IMG/VR virus record: IMGVR_UViG_3300046520_000064
Span: 1-33,453 of that record
Source of the DNA: a virus
Reading direction: 5' to 3' (one strand)
DNA: 33,453 nucleotides
The notes below the pieces were generated by a model. That model saw nothing but the letters and a program-made list of their open reading frames with translations. It was not told the DNA's origin and made no database searches. The stretch's first letter is position 1, and each line of letters starts with the position of its first letter. This document shows, piece by piece, positions 1 to 5,156 of this stretch. A program made the position numbers and the translations under genes.

Positions 1-340
1 CACGGCGCCGATCGCCCTCGGTCACCAGGAGGTTTCCGAAGGCGGAGTACAGGGTCTGGGCCATCTGCGCGGAACGCTTGCCCGACTTCTTGTAGTGGGA
101 CAGGTCATCGCACAGGGCGTACGCCAGAGCCCAGTCGCTGTTCTGGTAGAAGTCGGCTTGGCCGGACGTCTTCAGCGAGTTGTAGAGCTTCACGGCGATG
201 GGGTGCCAGTCGGGGTCAGGTCGGGGGACCGTGACCTTCCGCATCTGGCCCTTCTTCGTCTCCTGCTCGTCGGTGCCCTTCCGCGACCGGGGGCGAGCGA
301 GGTCTGATTCACGATTCGGTACGGGGCCTCGAACGCCCAC
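1..340 (-). CDS. terS: Terminase small subunit (3' part off the left edge)
   Basis: About 113 codons are visible; the gene leaves the window on the left. It starts at GTG (340) behind a strong AGGAGGTGACC Shine-Dalgarno. The protein begins VGVRGPVPNRESD and later has DPDWHPIAVKLYNSL, SGQADFYQNSDWALAYALCDDL and SAQMAQTLYSAFGNLLVTEGDRRR. This is the pattern I know from actinophage small terminase subunits (basic GPVP start, then WHP..A...Y.SL, then DWA). The small subunit recognises the packaging site and recruits the large subunit, which should lie just beyond the left edge. It follows thioredoxin-like, nuclease-like and HNH genes on the same strand, a usual setting next to cos. Family assignment is from recalled motifs. 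Confidence 0.8.
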   Translation of the reverse strand, partial: MGVRGPVPNRESDLARPRSRKGTDEQETKKGQMRKVTVPRPDPDWHPIAVKLYNSLKTSGQADFYQNSDWALAYALCDDLSHYKKSGKRSAQMAQTLYSAFGNLLVTEGDRRR

Positions 341-353
341 CGGTCACCTCCTT

Positions 354-617
354 TCATCGGAGGACGCTGAGAGCGTCCTTCAGTGAATCTCCGAGGAGTG
401 CGCCAGAGAAGCGGCTGATCTCCTCGCCATACCGTTCGATCACGACGGTGGGCGTACCCACAACGCCGTAGAGGTCGGCCTGATCCAGGCCGTCGGAAGT
501 GCTGACGTCGATCTTCTCCGCCTCGATGTCGAGCTCAGCGAGCTCGGCCAGGAGGAGAGGCCCGAACGACCGGCAGGGCCGGCAGCTCGGGGAAGTGAAG
601 TAGAGGACTCGGCTCAC
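354..617 (-). CDS. Thioredoxin/glutaredoxin-like protein
   Basis: 87 aa, GTG start at 617 overlapping the stop of the upstream nuclease-like gene by a GTGA junction. The sequence opens with a beta strand and the active site SCRPC (Cys12, Cys15), has the cis-proline motif GTPTVV (Pro56) and ends with a thioredoxin-fold helix (LGDSLKDALSVL). Length fits NrdH/glutaredoxin-type small redoxins. A role as electron donor to the phage ribonucleotide reductase at 16450-18540 is plausible, since that enzyme keeps its C-terminal Cys pair, but the genes are far apart and in different operons. It sits 13 bp upstream of the terminase start and is probably co-transcribed with it. Confidence 0.85.
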   Translation of the reverse strand: MSRVLYFTSPSCRPCRSFGPLLLAELAELDIEAEKIDVSTSDGLDQADLYGVVGTPTVVIERYGEEISRFSGALLGDSLKDALSVLR

Positions 618-994
618 GCGGCCTTCGCCCCGATCCCGTGCCCGAAGCCGCGGCTGGCGACGAAGGCGTTCACGTCCTCGTTGAGGATCGAGTAGCCGTT
701 CAGCGCGGTGAGCGTCCCGACGTACCGGCCAAGGGTGGACACCTCGTGGGTGCCGGCCTTGGTCCGCTCGACGGTCACCACGAAGGGCCACTCGTCGCCG
801 TCAGGGTCGTGCTCGTTCAGCCAGGTCTCGACGAACTCGCGGGTCTCAGGCCCGCCCGGCTCGTCATGCTCGGGAGCGAACGTCTTGAACAGACGCAGGT
901 CGATGGTCTTCGTGTCGCCGAAGCCCTGGTCGAGGACGACGCGCAGCGTGTCCCCGTCCTTGATGGAGAGCACCTTCGCTCTGCGGTCCCACAT
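614..994 (-). CDS. SNase-like (staphylococcal nuclease fold) protein
   Basis: 126 aa from ATG 994, which overlaps the stop of the preceding membrane-protein gene (TGATG). The N-terminal half reads KVLSIKDGDTLRVVLDQGF, then IDLRLFKTFAPE and GGPETREFVETWL, and later STLGRYVGTL. These match staphylococcal nuclease homologues: the DGDT metal loop (13-16) and candidates for the three catalytic residues, Arg34, Glu42 and Arg90. If active it would be a Ca-dependent nuclease; a structural SNase-like domain is the alternative. No signal peptide is seen, so it is expected to act in the cell or in the particle. Placed between HNH and terminase genes, a DNA-end or packaging role is possible but unproven. 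Confidence 0.7.
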   Translation of the reverse strand: MWDRRAKVLSIKDGDTLRVVLDQGFGDTKTIDLRLFKTFAPEHDEPGGPETREFVETWLNEHDPDGDEWPFVVTVERTKAGTHEVSTLGRYVGTLTALNGYSILNEDVNAFVASRGFGHGIGAKAA

Positions 995-1239
995 CAGACG
1001 AGCCCTCCCGTCATGAAGTGGACGACCAGCCACACGAGGCCGGCGAGCAGCGTGAAGCGCCGCAGTCGGAGCAGGCCGGAAGGCTGGCCCTTGGGGTACT
1101 CGACGTCGCGGCGGGTACCGAAGAGCCGCCAGACCTGCTCGGAGAGCGTGTCGCCAGGCTGCTTGCGATGCAGGGCGATGCCCTCGATCACGACGAAGGC
1201 CCCCGCCCAGGCGGCCCATGCGATCTCAAAACCGGTCAC
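994..1239 (-). CDS. Small two-helix membrane protein
   Basis: 81 aa, GTG start at 1239 preceded by AGGAGGTGACCG, the same leader as the terminase gene. Two hydrophobic segments are visible: residues about 4-24 (FEIAWAAWAGAFVVIEGIAL) and about 62-78 (FTLLAGLVWLVVHFM). They flank a short charged segment with RKQPGDTLSEQVWRLFGTRR. I do not recognise the family. Small membrane proteins near packaging genes are common in actinophages and are sometimes holin-like, but the lysis genes here are elsewhere (28.2-29.7 kb), so no function is assigned. It overlaps the next gene by TGATG, implying translational coupling. Confidence 0.7.
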   Translation of the reverse strand: MTGFEIAWAAWAGAFVVIEGIALHRKQPGDTLSEQVWRLFGTRRDVEYPKGQPSGLLRLRRFTLLAGLVWLVVHFMTGGLV

Positions 1240-1272
1240 CGGTCACCTCCTGGGAAGGGGTAGGAAGTCTCG

Positions 1273-1298
1273 GGCCCCTGGGGTAGCGACCAGGGGCC
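1273..1298 (-). other. Perfect 9-bp hairpin between HNH and membrane-protein genes
   Basis: GGCCCCTGG and CCAGGGGCC flank an 8-nt loop in the 134-bp gap upstream of the gene starting at 1239. There is no T tract on either side, so it is a weak terminator candidate; it could be an RNA-processing or packaging-related structure. Confidence 0.5.
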
Positions 1299-1373
1299 GG
1301 CGCCTCGCCCGAGGAGAGGAGGGCTCGGGGGCGCACACGCTCAACAGGCGGGGAGGAGCCTGGAGCGCGGGTC

Positions 1374-1697
1374 TTACATGAGGCCGGGGTGCTTCTCGGT
1401 GCGCCGGAACTTCTTCTCGATCGCACGCCGCTTGGCGGCCTTCGCCGCCGCACCCTCCGCCCCACTCTTCTGCCGGTGATGCCACGAGCACAGGGACCGT
1501 AGGTTGCCCATGCCGTGATCGTCGCCCGGCTTGATGTGGTCCACGTCGGTCGCGACTTCGAGGCAGCGCGCACCCGCTTCATTCAGCGCGGTGCACTGTC
1601 CTGCATCGCGTCGCAGGACCCGGAGCCGGATCTTGGGCCAGTCAGCCGGAAGGCGCGAGCGCCTGTCCGACCCTTCCCAGTTCGGCATCCTGATCAC
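1374..1697 (-). CDS. HNH endonuclease
   Basis: 107 aa; start GTG 1697, or ATG 1688 with the same frame. The HNH fold is clear: Cys35 and Cys45 (QCTALNEAGARC), DVDHIKPGDDHGMGNL with Asp53-His54 and Asn65, then LCSWHHRQKS with Cys70 and His73/74. The cysteines form the usual structural zinc site and the two His plus Asn the beta-beta-alpha metal catalytic site. The tail is strongly basic. Free-standing HNH proteins next to phage terminases are known to help terminase cut at cos, and this gene is the first of the leftward block that leads to the terminase small subunit, which supports a packaging role over a homing endonuclease. It is the first gene after the long non-coding region. Confidence 0.93.
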   Translation of the reverse strand: MIRMPNWEGSDRRSRLPADWPKIRLRVLRRDAGQCTALNEAGARCLEVATDVDHIKPGDDHGMGNLRSLCSWHHRQKSGAEGAAAKAAKRRAIEKKFRRTEKHPGLM

Positions 1698-1785
1698 CCC
1701 CGACGTGGAACGTTGAACCCTCGGTGACGTCCTACCTGAAGAGGTAGCTGTCCGAAGCAGTCAACCCGAGGGAGGCTGTACTCCC

Positions 1786-1811
1786 ACTTGCACTTACGTA
1801 AGGAGTAAGTA
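1786..1811. promoter_or_regulatory. Operator-like cluster: GTGCAAGT site plus CTTACGTAAG palindrome
   Basis: GTGCAAGT on the minus strand (1786-1793) runs into the palindrome CTTACGTAAG (1793-1802) and then GTAAGT (1805-1810). The site points toward the HNH gene, the orientation seen for this motif elsewhere. Likely a repressor/stoperator site upstream of the packaging block. Confidence 0.5.
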
Positions 1812-1823
1812 GCTTCGGTCAGC

Positions 1824-1841
1824 GAGGCCCGTCAGGGCCTC
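1824..1841. other. Hairpin GAGGCCC-GTCA-GGGCCTC
   Basis: Perfect 7-bp inverted repeat with a 4-nt loop in non-coding DNA. No T run follows on either strand, so it is only a weak terminator candidate. Confidence 0.4.
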
Positions 1842-1862
1842 AAGCCTTCTACCTCGTGCTTC

Positions 1863-1882
1863 GTACTTACCCTTGTACTTAC
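1863..1882. repeat. Two GTACTTAC direct repeats, 12 bp apart
   Basis: Exact 8-bp copies at 1863-1870 and 1875-1882 in non-coding DNA upstream of the packaging genes. They resemble the TAAGT/ACTTA elements of the nearby palindrome (1793-1811), suggesting protein-binding sites. Confidence 0.4.
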
Positions 1883-2098
1883 TGATACGGAGCTCGACAG
1901 GTAGAAGTTTCCATCAGTCCAACGTGACCGTGGTCACACTTACACAGTGAGGCTTCGAGGCTGGGCCGCCTGGCGGCGGCCGACTGACCTGGGATGCAAC
2001 GGCGAAGCGATGCAGGGGCGAAGCCACGATGGGCGCCAAGGGCGCCACAGAGCAGAGCCACTTACGACCTGGGGGCGCTACCGCGCCCCGGTATCCCA

Positions 2099-2127
2099 GT
2101 GACAGTAAGCCACTTTCCGTCTACGCT
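2099..2127 (+). promoter_or_regulatory. Promoter for a possibly leaderless small gene
   Basis: GTGACA (2099-2104), 17-bp spacer, TACGCT (2122-2127). The ATG at 2134 lies 7 nt after the -10 box with no Shine-Dalgarno, so transcription would begin at or next to the start codon. Leaderless mRNAs are common in Streptomyces. Confidence 0.5.
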
Positions 2128-2133
2128 GGGGCC

Positions 2134-2319
2134 ATGCCCAACGACGATGACCTCCGCTTCGCGCTCCAGATGGCTGGCGCCAACCTCTCCCCGACGCCCC
2201 TGACCCCCGACTCCCCGCTCGGCCGGCTGCGTCTCTTCGCCGCTGCCAATCCTGGGGTCACGCTGGGGCGGAAGCACGTCCAGGCCGCGGTCGACGGCAC
2301 GCTGGTGCGCCCCTCCTGA
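2134..2319 (+). CDS. Small protein of unknown function, possibly leaderless
   Basis: 61 aa from ATG 2134 (MPNDDDLRFALQMAGANLSPTPL...). The third codon positions are strongly G/C, as in the real genes here, and the frame is preceded by a good promoter whose start point coincides with the ATG. The protein is mostly helical in look, with a short acidic start and LGRLRLFAAANPGVTLGRKHVQAAV in the middle. I recognise no family. It is alone in the otherwise non-coding hub between the packaging and early blocks. The main doubt is that high GC produces false frames readily. Confidence 0.5.
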   Translation: MPNDDDLRFALQMAGANLSPTPLTPDSPLGRLRLFAAANPGVTLGRKHVQAAVDGTLVRPS

Positions 2320-2434
2320 TCGACCCTGAAACCGTGGCGCGATCTTGGCCGGTAAGACATGGCGGTCAGCGAGCTCGCGTCCAGGGGGTCCTACCCCACC
2401 CCCACCCGTCCCGTCAACGTGACGACGCGCACAC

Positions 2435-2440
2435 TTGCAC
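2435..2440 (+). promoter_or_regulatory. TTGCAC element within a minus-strand GTGCAAGT site
   Basis: ACTTGCAC at 2433-2440. TTGCAC could act as a -35 box with TACCCT 17 bp downstream (2457-2462). The motif itself is the repeated repressor-site candidate. Confidence 0.35.
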
Positions 2441-2566
2441 AGCCATCGGGTCTCAGCTACCCTCTCGCGCGCTCCCGCCCCTTCCCTGGAACATCGCCCC
2501 AAGCGACCCCGGAACGGGCGGGAAACGGGCTCTCAGCCCTTCTCACGCACCCCCTGACCTGCGGGT

Positions 2567-2595
2567 TTGACAAAGGCGTGCAAGTGGCGCAGAGT
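2567..2595 (+). promoter_or_regulatory. Promoter-like TTGACA-N17-CAGAGT with GTGCAAGT in the spacer
   Basis: TTGACA at 2567-2572 and CAGAGT at 2590-2595, with the repeated site GTGCAAGT (2578-2585) between them, where a bound repressor would block polymerase. The -35 box is perfect; the -10 box is weak. Confidence 0.45.
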
Positions 2596-2663
2596 TCTGT
2601 CTGTCGCCACAACGGGACGCACCGCAAGCCGCAAGGCAAGCGGGACGGACCAGGCAGCGACAC

Positions 2664-2692
2664 TTGCACAACCGAGCGAAAGCCTGTAAGGT
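2664..2692 (+). promoter_or_regulatory. Promoter-like TTGCAC-N17-TAAGGT
   Basis: TTGCAC (2664-2669) lies inside a minus-oriented GTGCAAGT site; TAAGGT is at 2687-2692 after 17 bp. Rightward orientation. Overlap of the -35 box and the motif would allow repression. Confidence 0.4.
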
Positions 2693-2809
2693 CGAGCTCA
2701 GCAAGGCAGCACAGCGGGTGAGTGAACCGGGATGTCGATGGTCCGGGGAACGGTTACCGAGTGGCGAACAGCGGCTCACCTGCACAACGCACGCCGAGCA
2801 AAGCGCAAC

Positions 2810-2842
2810 TTGCACAACCCGAAGCGAGTGTGATACTGTCGC
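2810..2842 (+). promoter_or_regulatory. Promoter-like TTGCAC-N16-GATACT with extended -10 and two motif copies
   Basis: TTGCAC (2810-2815) is part of a minus-oriented GTGCAAGT site (2808-2815). GATACT (2832-2837) is preceded by TGT (extended -10) and lies in the 14-mer TGTGATACTGTCGC (2829-2842), a subclass of the same motif that recurs at 4614, 7144, 9734 and, on the minus strand, 23320. Confidence 0.45.
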
Positions 2843-3247
2843 TTCAGCGCAAGGCCGAGAGGCCAAGCGCACACAGACTTCAGATTGTGGTTCGGACGGC
2901 TTCCACGCCTCCGGGCATCAGAGCTCAGCGACCCGATGGGAAGCGGGCTGGGAGAGGGCCACCTCGGAGTTCCCGGCAGCGCGCTCGGCTGGCCATTCGC
3001 AAACCTCTTCGGACTGGGTAGCCCTGGTGCGGCGGACCTCACATGTGAGTGTGGGGGCGTTCGCGGCCGGTACGAGTTCGGTGAAGCACCCCCCAGGGGG
3101 TGTGGAACTGTCAGTGAGTGAGCCTCACTGGCAGGTGATACCGGGCAGACCACTGGCGCATCAGGGAGGTCAGTTCGCCGTCCCTCGGACGGTCCCGGAA
3201 ACGGGGCCCAGGGGGACGGCGGGAGGGCTCAAGACCCTCACGCAGTA

Positions 3248-3293
3248 CCGGTCCCGCAAGGGACCGGGGGAGTCCCGCAAGGGGGTCCCGCAA
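3248..3293. repeat. GCAA-capped hairpin and three GTCCCGCAA repeats
   Basis: CCGGTCCC-GCAA-GGGACCGG (3248-3267) is a perfect 8-bp stem with a GNRA tetraloop. GTCCCGCAA occurs at 3251-3259, 3272-3280 and 3285-3293. It sits about 100 bp upstream of the early-operon promoter; it could terminate or insulate transcription or be part of an origin. Confidence 0.5.
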
Positions 3294-3379
3294 AGCCCCT
3301 CTCGGGACCGCTCGCCAGTACGGGAGCGGGGCCCGTGCTGCAAAAGCCAAGGGGGGTACCACGTCACCGGCTCCGCTGG

Positions 3380-3411
3380 TTGACAGCACACCCCAAGTGT
3401 GCAAGTGTAGC
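3380..3411 (+). promoter_or_regulatory. Candidate early rightward promoter with overlapping repressor site
   Basis: TTGACA (3380-3385) followed after 17 bp by AAGTGT (3403-3408), which is inside the 14-mer TGTGCAAGTGTAGC (3398-3411). The minus-strand promoter candidate upstream of the repressor gene (27784-27756) has the same layout, TTGACT-N17-AAGTGT. The first gene of the operon starts 22 bp downstream. Confidence 0.55.
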
Positions 3412-3432
3412 AACACACGAACGGAGAGCACG

Positions 3433-3816
3433 ATGGACTGCACGTACGCCTTCCACCCCGCCACCGCGACGCACTACTACCGCACCGCCGCTGGCACCAA
3501 GCTCCACCTCTGCGCCGACTGCGCAAGCAGCTTCGGGTACCCCGAGTACCTGGTCCCGGTCCAGCCCGCCCCTTGGCGCAAGGCGTACGGCTACCTGGTC
3601 AACGCCCACATCGGGGACGGTAGCGACGACCTGGTCGCGGACCTCTGGCCCTTCGAGGGTGACGACGCCGAGCGGTGGCTGCGGGCCCTGGGCAACCAGG
3701 ACAAGTACCTGCTCGCCGACGCGGCCTGGGAGCCCTACCGGGCACACCAGACTGAGGTGCAGGGCCTGACGATCGAGTGCACCAGGGTCACTGTTCTGCC
3801 ACTTGTGCAAGTGTGA
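3433..3816 (+). CDS. Conserved phage protein with CxxC motif, first gene of the early operon
   Basis: 127 aa from ATG 3433, behind GGAGA. Early in the protein is CTYAFHPATATHYYRTAAGTKLHLCADCASSFG, in which Cys3 and the CADC pair plus His could bind zinc; the rest is acidic (DGSDDLVADLWPFEGDDAERW). I do not recognise the family. The gene ends with codons for VQV in which CTTGTGCAAGTGTGA contains the repeated repressor-site 14-mer, so the stop codon lies inside the motif, as also at 9730. It is followed by hammerhead ribozyme 1. Confidence 0.8.
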   Translation: MDCTYAFHPATATHYYRTAAGTKLHLCADCASSFGYPEYLVPVQPAPWRKAYGYLVNAHIGDGSDDLVADLWPFEGDDAERWLRALGNQDKYLLADAAWEPYRAHQTEVQGLTIECTRVTVLPLVQV

Positions 3817-3834
3817 CAAGTGTGAGAGTGTAGC
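3804..3834 (+). promoter_or_regulatory. Tandem pair of TGTGnnnnTGTnRC sites
   Basis: TGTGCAAGTGTGAC (3804-3817) and TGTGAGAGTGTAGC (3821-3834), 17 bp apart and both pointing with transcription. The first overlaps the stop codon of the upstream gene. Three other gene junctions have pairs with 16-17 bp spacing. Confidence 0.6.
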
Positions 3835-3844
3835 AACGTCGAAA

Positions 3845-3910
3845 GGCGAAACCTCCCCGCCCCCAAGGGGAGGTCCGGCCAGGTGGTTCCTGGTCGCTGA
3901 TGAGCCAGCC
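3845..3910 (+). ncRNA. Type II hammerhead ribozyme 1
   Basis: Stem II GGC (3845-3847) with GCC (3904-3906) faces outward. GAA+A is at 3848-3851. Stem III ACCTCCCC/GGGGAGGT (3851-3858 with 3867-3874) has an 8-nt loop. Cleavage is expected after C3875 (GUC). Stem I CGGCCAGG/CCTGGTCG (3876-3883 with 3889-3896) has loop TGGTT. The core CUGAUGA is 3897-3903. Loop-I GGUU (3885-3888) can pair with AGCC (3907-3910). All core bases match the hammerhead consensus. The next start codon is 26 nt beyond stem II. Confidence 0.95.
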
Positions 3911-3932
3911 TGCTCGATCCCAAGGAGTCCCC

Positions 3933-4109
3933 ATGGTTTCCCTCGACAAGACGACCCACTCGATCCAGCTCAGCCGCTACAGGGCCCGGGTGAACGCCGG
4001 TCTGCGGCAGAACAACCTCCGGGCCCTGTCGCTGGAGTTCGGCGAGCGGGTGCATGACGCCGAGGTCAAGGCGTTCGAGGCGCACAAGGCCGAGGTGCTG
4101 GCCCGATGA
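3933..4109 (+). CDS. Small helical protein of unknown function
   Basis: 58 aa, ATG 3933 with AAGGAG 7 nt upstream. The sequence (MVSLDKTTHSIQLSRYRARVNAGLRQNNLRALSLEFGERVHDAEVKAFEAHKAEVLAR) is basic at the front and forms an amphipathic helix pattern at the end. No family is recognised. It lies alone between ribozymes 1 and 2, so after cleavage it would be the only gene on a 283-nt RNA unit (3876-4158). Confidence 0.75.
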   Translation: MVSLDKTTHSIQLSRYRARVNAGLRQNNLRALSLEFGERVHDAEVKAFEAHKAEVLAR

Positions 4110-4127
4110 GAAGGACTGAGTAGTGAA

Positions 4128-4193
4128 GGCGAAACCTCCCCGCCCCCAAGGGGAGGTCCGGTCGGCTGGTAGCCGATCGCTGATGAGCCAGCC
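4128..4193 (+). ncRNA. Type II hammerhead ribozyme 2
   Basis: Stem II GGC (4128-4130)/GCC (4187-4189). GAA+A 4131-4134. Stem III 4134-4141 with 4150-4157, identical to copy 1. Cleavage after C4158. Stem I CGGTCGGCT/AGCCGATCG (4159-4167 with 4171-4179), 9 bp with a GGT loop. CUGAUGA 4180-4186. Stem I differs from copy 1 at most positions on both strands yet stays fully paired, which is direct covariation evidence. The start codon follows 25 nt after stem II. Confidence 0.95.
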
Positions 4194-4214
4194 GCTCAAT
4201 CCCGAGGAGACGCA

Positions 4215-4595
4215 GTGACGACGTACGTACACCCCGCAGCGTGGTCCGAGTACACCGCCGCCCTTGACTGGGCGAGGACGGGCAGCGAGAGGATCGCGGC
4301 GGCCACCAGTGAGCCCAAGGAGATGCCCCGCGGTGCGCGGTACTACCTGACCAACGACTTTCAGTCCGGGTTCGGGGTGGCCAAGGACGGCACGCTGATC
4401 GGCCTGTTCTCCCTGGTCAAGGGGCGCGGTGAGGATCTCATGTGGGACGCGGTGAACCACAAGGGTGCGAGCAAGCTGGACTGCTTCGACGGGTTCCTGC
4501 CCGAGTACTACAAGCGGTTCGGGTTCATCGAGACGGAGCGGGTTGCGAACTGGACGCCGGGTGAGCCCGACGTGGTGTTCATGAACCTGGCGTAG
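4215..4595 (+). CDS. GNAT-like acetyltransferase domain protein
   Basis: 126 aa, GTG 4215 behind CCGAGGAGACGCA. The core (YYLTNDFQSGFGVAKDGTLIGLFSLVKGRGEDLMWDAVNHKGASKLDCFDGFLPEYYKRFGFIETERVANW) has the GNAT order: a strand, a central strand G.LIGLFS, then LPEYYKRFGF, the usual GNAT end motif in which Tyr is near the acyl-CoA sulfur. A clear Q/RxxGxG/A acetyl-CoA loop is not obvious, so it may be a divergent member. Target unknown. It follows ribozyme 2 and is followed by two repressor-motif copies rather than a ribozyme. Confidence 0.6.
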   Translation: MTTYVHPAAWSEYTAALDWARTGSERIAAATSEPKEMPRGARYYLTNDFQSGFGVAKDGTLIGLFSLVKGRGEDLMWDAVNHKGASKLDCFDGFLPEYYKRFGFIETERVANWTPGEPDVVFMNLA

Positions 4596-4596
4596 G

Positions 4597-4627
4597 TGTG
4601 CAAGTGGAGCAAGCGTGATACTGTGAC
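4597..4627 (+). promoter_or_regulatory. Tandem pair of TGTGnnnnTGTnRC sites
   Basis: TGTGCAAGTGGAGC (4597-4610) and CGTGATACTGTGAC (4614-4627), 17 bp apart, just after the stop codon of the gene ending at 4595. GATACT in the second could double as an extended -10 box. Confidence 0.55.
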
Positions 4628-4650
4628 AACGTCAAGCAAGGGAGCAGGCG

Positions 4651-4782
4651 ATGGACGGATACAGCATCGAGCGGGAGTGGACCGCGGAGGAGCTCGCGGA
4701 GCGGCTGGCCGACCTGGAGTACGGCGAGCGGCGCAGGGCCCTGGAGATCGCGGACAAGATCGCGGCATCGCACTACGAGTGA
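4651..4782 (+). CDS. 43-aa acidic/helical protein, unknown
   Basis: ATG 4651 behind GGGAGCAGGCG. Translation: MDGYSIEREWTAEELAERLADLEYGERRRALEIADKIAASHYE. It is a highly charged, continuous-helix protein with no Cys, perhaps a small partner or inhibitor. Codon use is typical of the neighbouring genes and the gene is tightly packed: its stop is 3 nt before the first base of ribozyme 3. Confidence 0.7.
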   Translation: MDGYSIEREWTAEELAERLADLEYGERRRALEIADKIAASHYE

Positions 4783-4785
4783 CAA

Positions 4786-4843
4786 GGCGAAACACCCTCG
4801 CGGGTGTCTGACCGGGTGGTTACCGGTCACTGATGAGCCAACC
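4786..4843 (+). ncRNA. Type II hammerhead ribozyme 3
   Basis: Stem II GGC (4786-4788)/GCC (4837-4839). GAA+A 4789-4792. Stem III ACACCC/GGGTGT (4792-4797 with 4802-4807), loop TCGC. Cleavage after C4808. Stem I TGACCGG/CCGGTCA (4809-4815 with 4823-4829), loop GTGGTTA. CUGAUGA 4830-4836. Loop GGUU (4818-4821) pairs perfectly with AACC (4840-4843). Both stems differ from copies 1 and 2 with pairing kept. The next start is 50 nt away, the longest gap of the set. Confidence 0.95.
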
Positions 4844-4889
4844 CCCCACAAGCGTTGTCCATCCAGTTTGAGGCTGAAAGGCCACCTTG

Positions 4890-4985
4890 ATGCAGATCAC
4901 CCTGCACGTGCACGACCGGCTCTCTCTCGATGTCCGTGGGCACCGTGAGGCGAGCAACTGGGAGGTCGCCTTCTTTAGGCGTTGA
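4890..4985 (+). CDS. 31-aa protein, unknown
   Basis: ATG 4890, preceded by GAGGCTGAAAGG. Translation: MQITLHVHDRLSLDVRGHREASNWEVAFFRR. The pattern suggests beta strands. It is the only open frame on the 289-nt unit between ribozymes 3 and 4, which argues that it is expressed; the short length keeps confidence moderate. Confidence 0.55.
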   Translation: MQITLHVHDRLSLDVRGHREASNWEVAFFRR

Positions 4986-5056
4986 CCACCGATCGGCACA
5001 GCAACACCTCACACGCAGATCCCCGGTCGTCGGATCGGGATGGTGTGACCTCAAGC

Positions 5057-5134
5057 GCGAAACACCCGACTGAACTGCCCTCAGTGCGGCGGGTGTTGGC
5101 CAGGCGTGGCGGCCTGGTCCTGATGAGCAGCCAC
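5057..5134 (+). ncRNA. Type II hammerhead ribozyme 4 (variant)
   Basis: GAA+A 5059-5062. Stem III ACACCCG/CGGGTGT (5062-5068 with 5090-5096) carries a nested hairpin ACTGA/TCAGT. Cleavage triplet is GUU (after U5097), allowed by the NUH rule but usually slower than GUC. Stem I GGCCAGGC/GCCTGGTC (5098-5105 with 5112-5119), loop GTGGCG. CUGAUGA 5120-5126. Stem II has only 2 bp (GC 5057-5058 with GC 5127-5128), but loop GUGGC (5106-5110) can form 5 bp with GCCAC (5130-5134), which may compensate. Confidence 0.88.
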
Positions 5135-5156
5135 CCATACCGAGAGATGAGAGACC

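Larger units (their letters stand above)
1698..2133. other. Non-coding region upstream of the packaging genes (probable cos/operator area)
   Basis: About 435 bp without a convincing gene. It holds a GTGCAAGT site (minus orientation, 1786-1793), a near match ACTTACAC (1938-1945), a perfect 10-bp palindrome CTTACGTAAG (1793-1802), two GTACTTAC direct repeats (1863-1870, 1875-1882), a 7-bp hairpin (1824-1841) and a 7-bp hairpin GGGGCGC/GCGCCCC (2072-2089). Because HNH and terminase genes follow directly on the left, the cohesive-end site may be here; I cannot identify the overhang from sequence alone. Confidence 0.4.
2320..3379. other. Non-coding regulatory hub
   Basis: About 1.06 kb with no convincing gene; frames crossing it read as low-complexity Arg/Pro/Ser protein. 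It holds four exact GTGCAAGT sites (2433, 2578, 2662 and 2808; one on the plus and three on the minus strand), one TGTGATAC-type 14-mer (2829), several promoter-like pairs reading right, and strong GC hairpins and GTCCCGCAA repeats (3248-3293). This is the natural place for the origin of the rightward early transcripts, and possibly for the replication origin or cos. Confidence 0.5.

Noticed and set aside
1273-1841. Hairpins near the HNH gene as terminators
   Set aside because: No T tracts follow either stem, so they are recorded only as structures.
2759-2769. GAGTGGCGAAC, as in the 16S rRNA region near position 100
   Set aside because: Only an 11-base likeness; nothing else around it fits rRNA.
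2320-3400. Possible tRNA genes or long open frames in the hub
   Set aside because: No cloverleaf with T-loop GTTCGA-type sequence was found, and the long frames read as Arg/Pro/Ser-rich noise without ribosome-binding sites.
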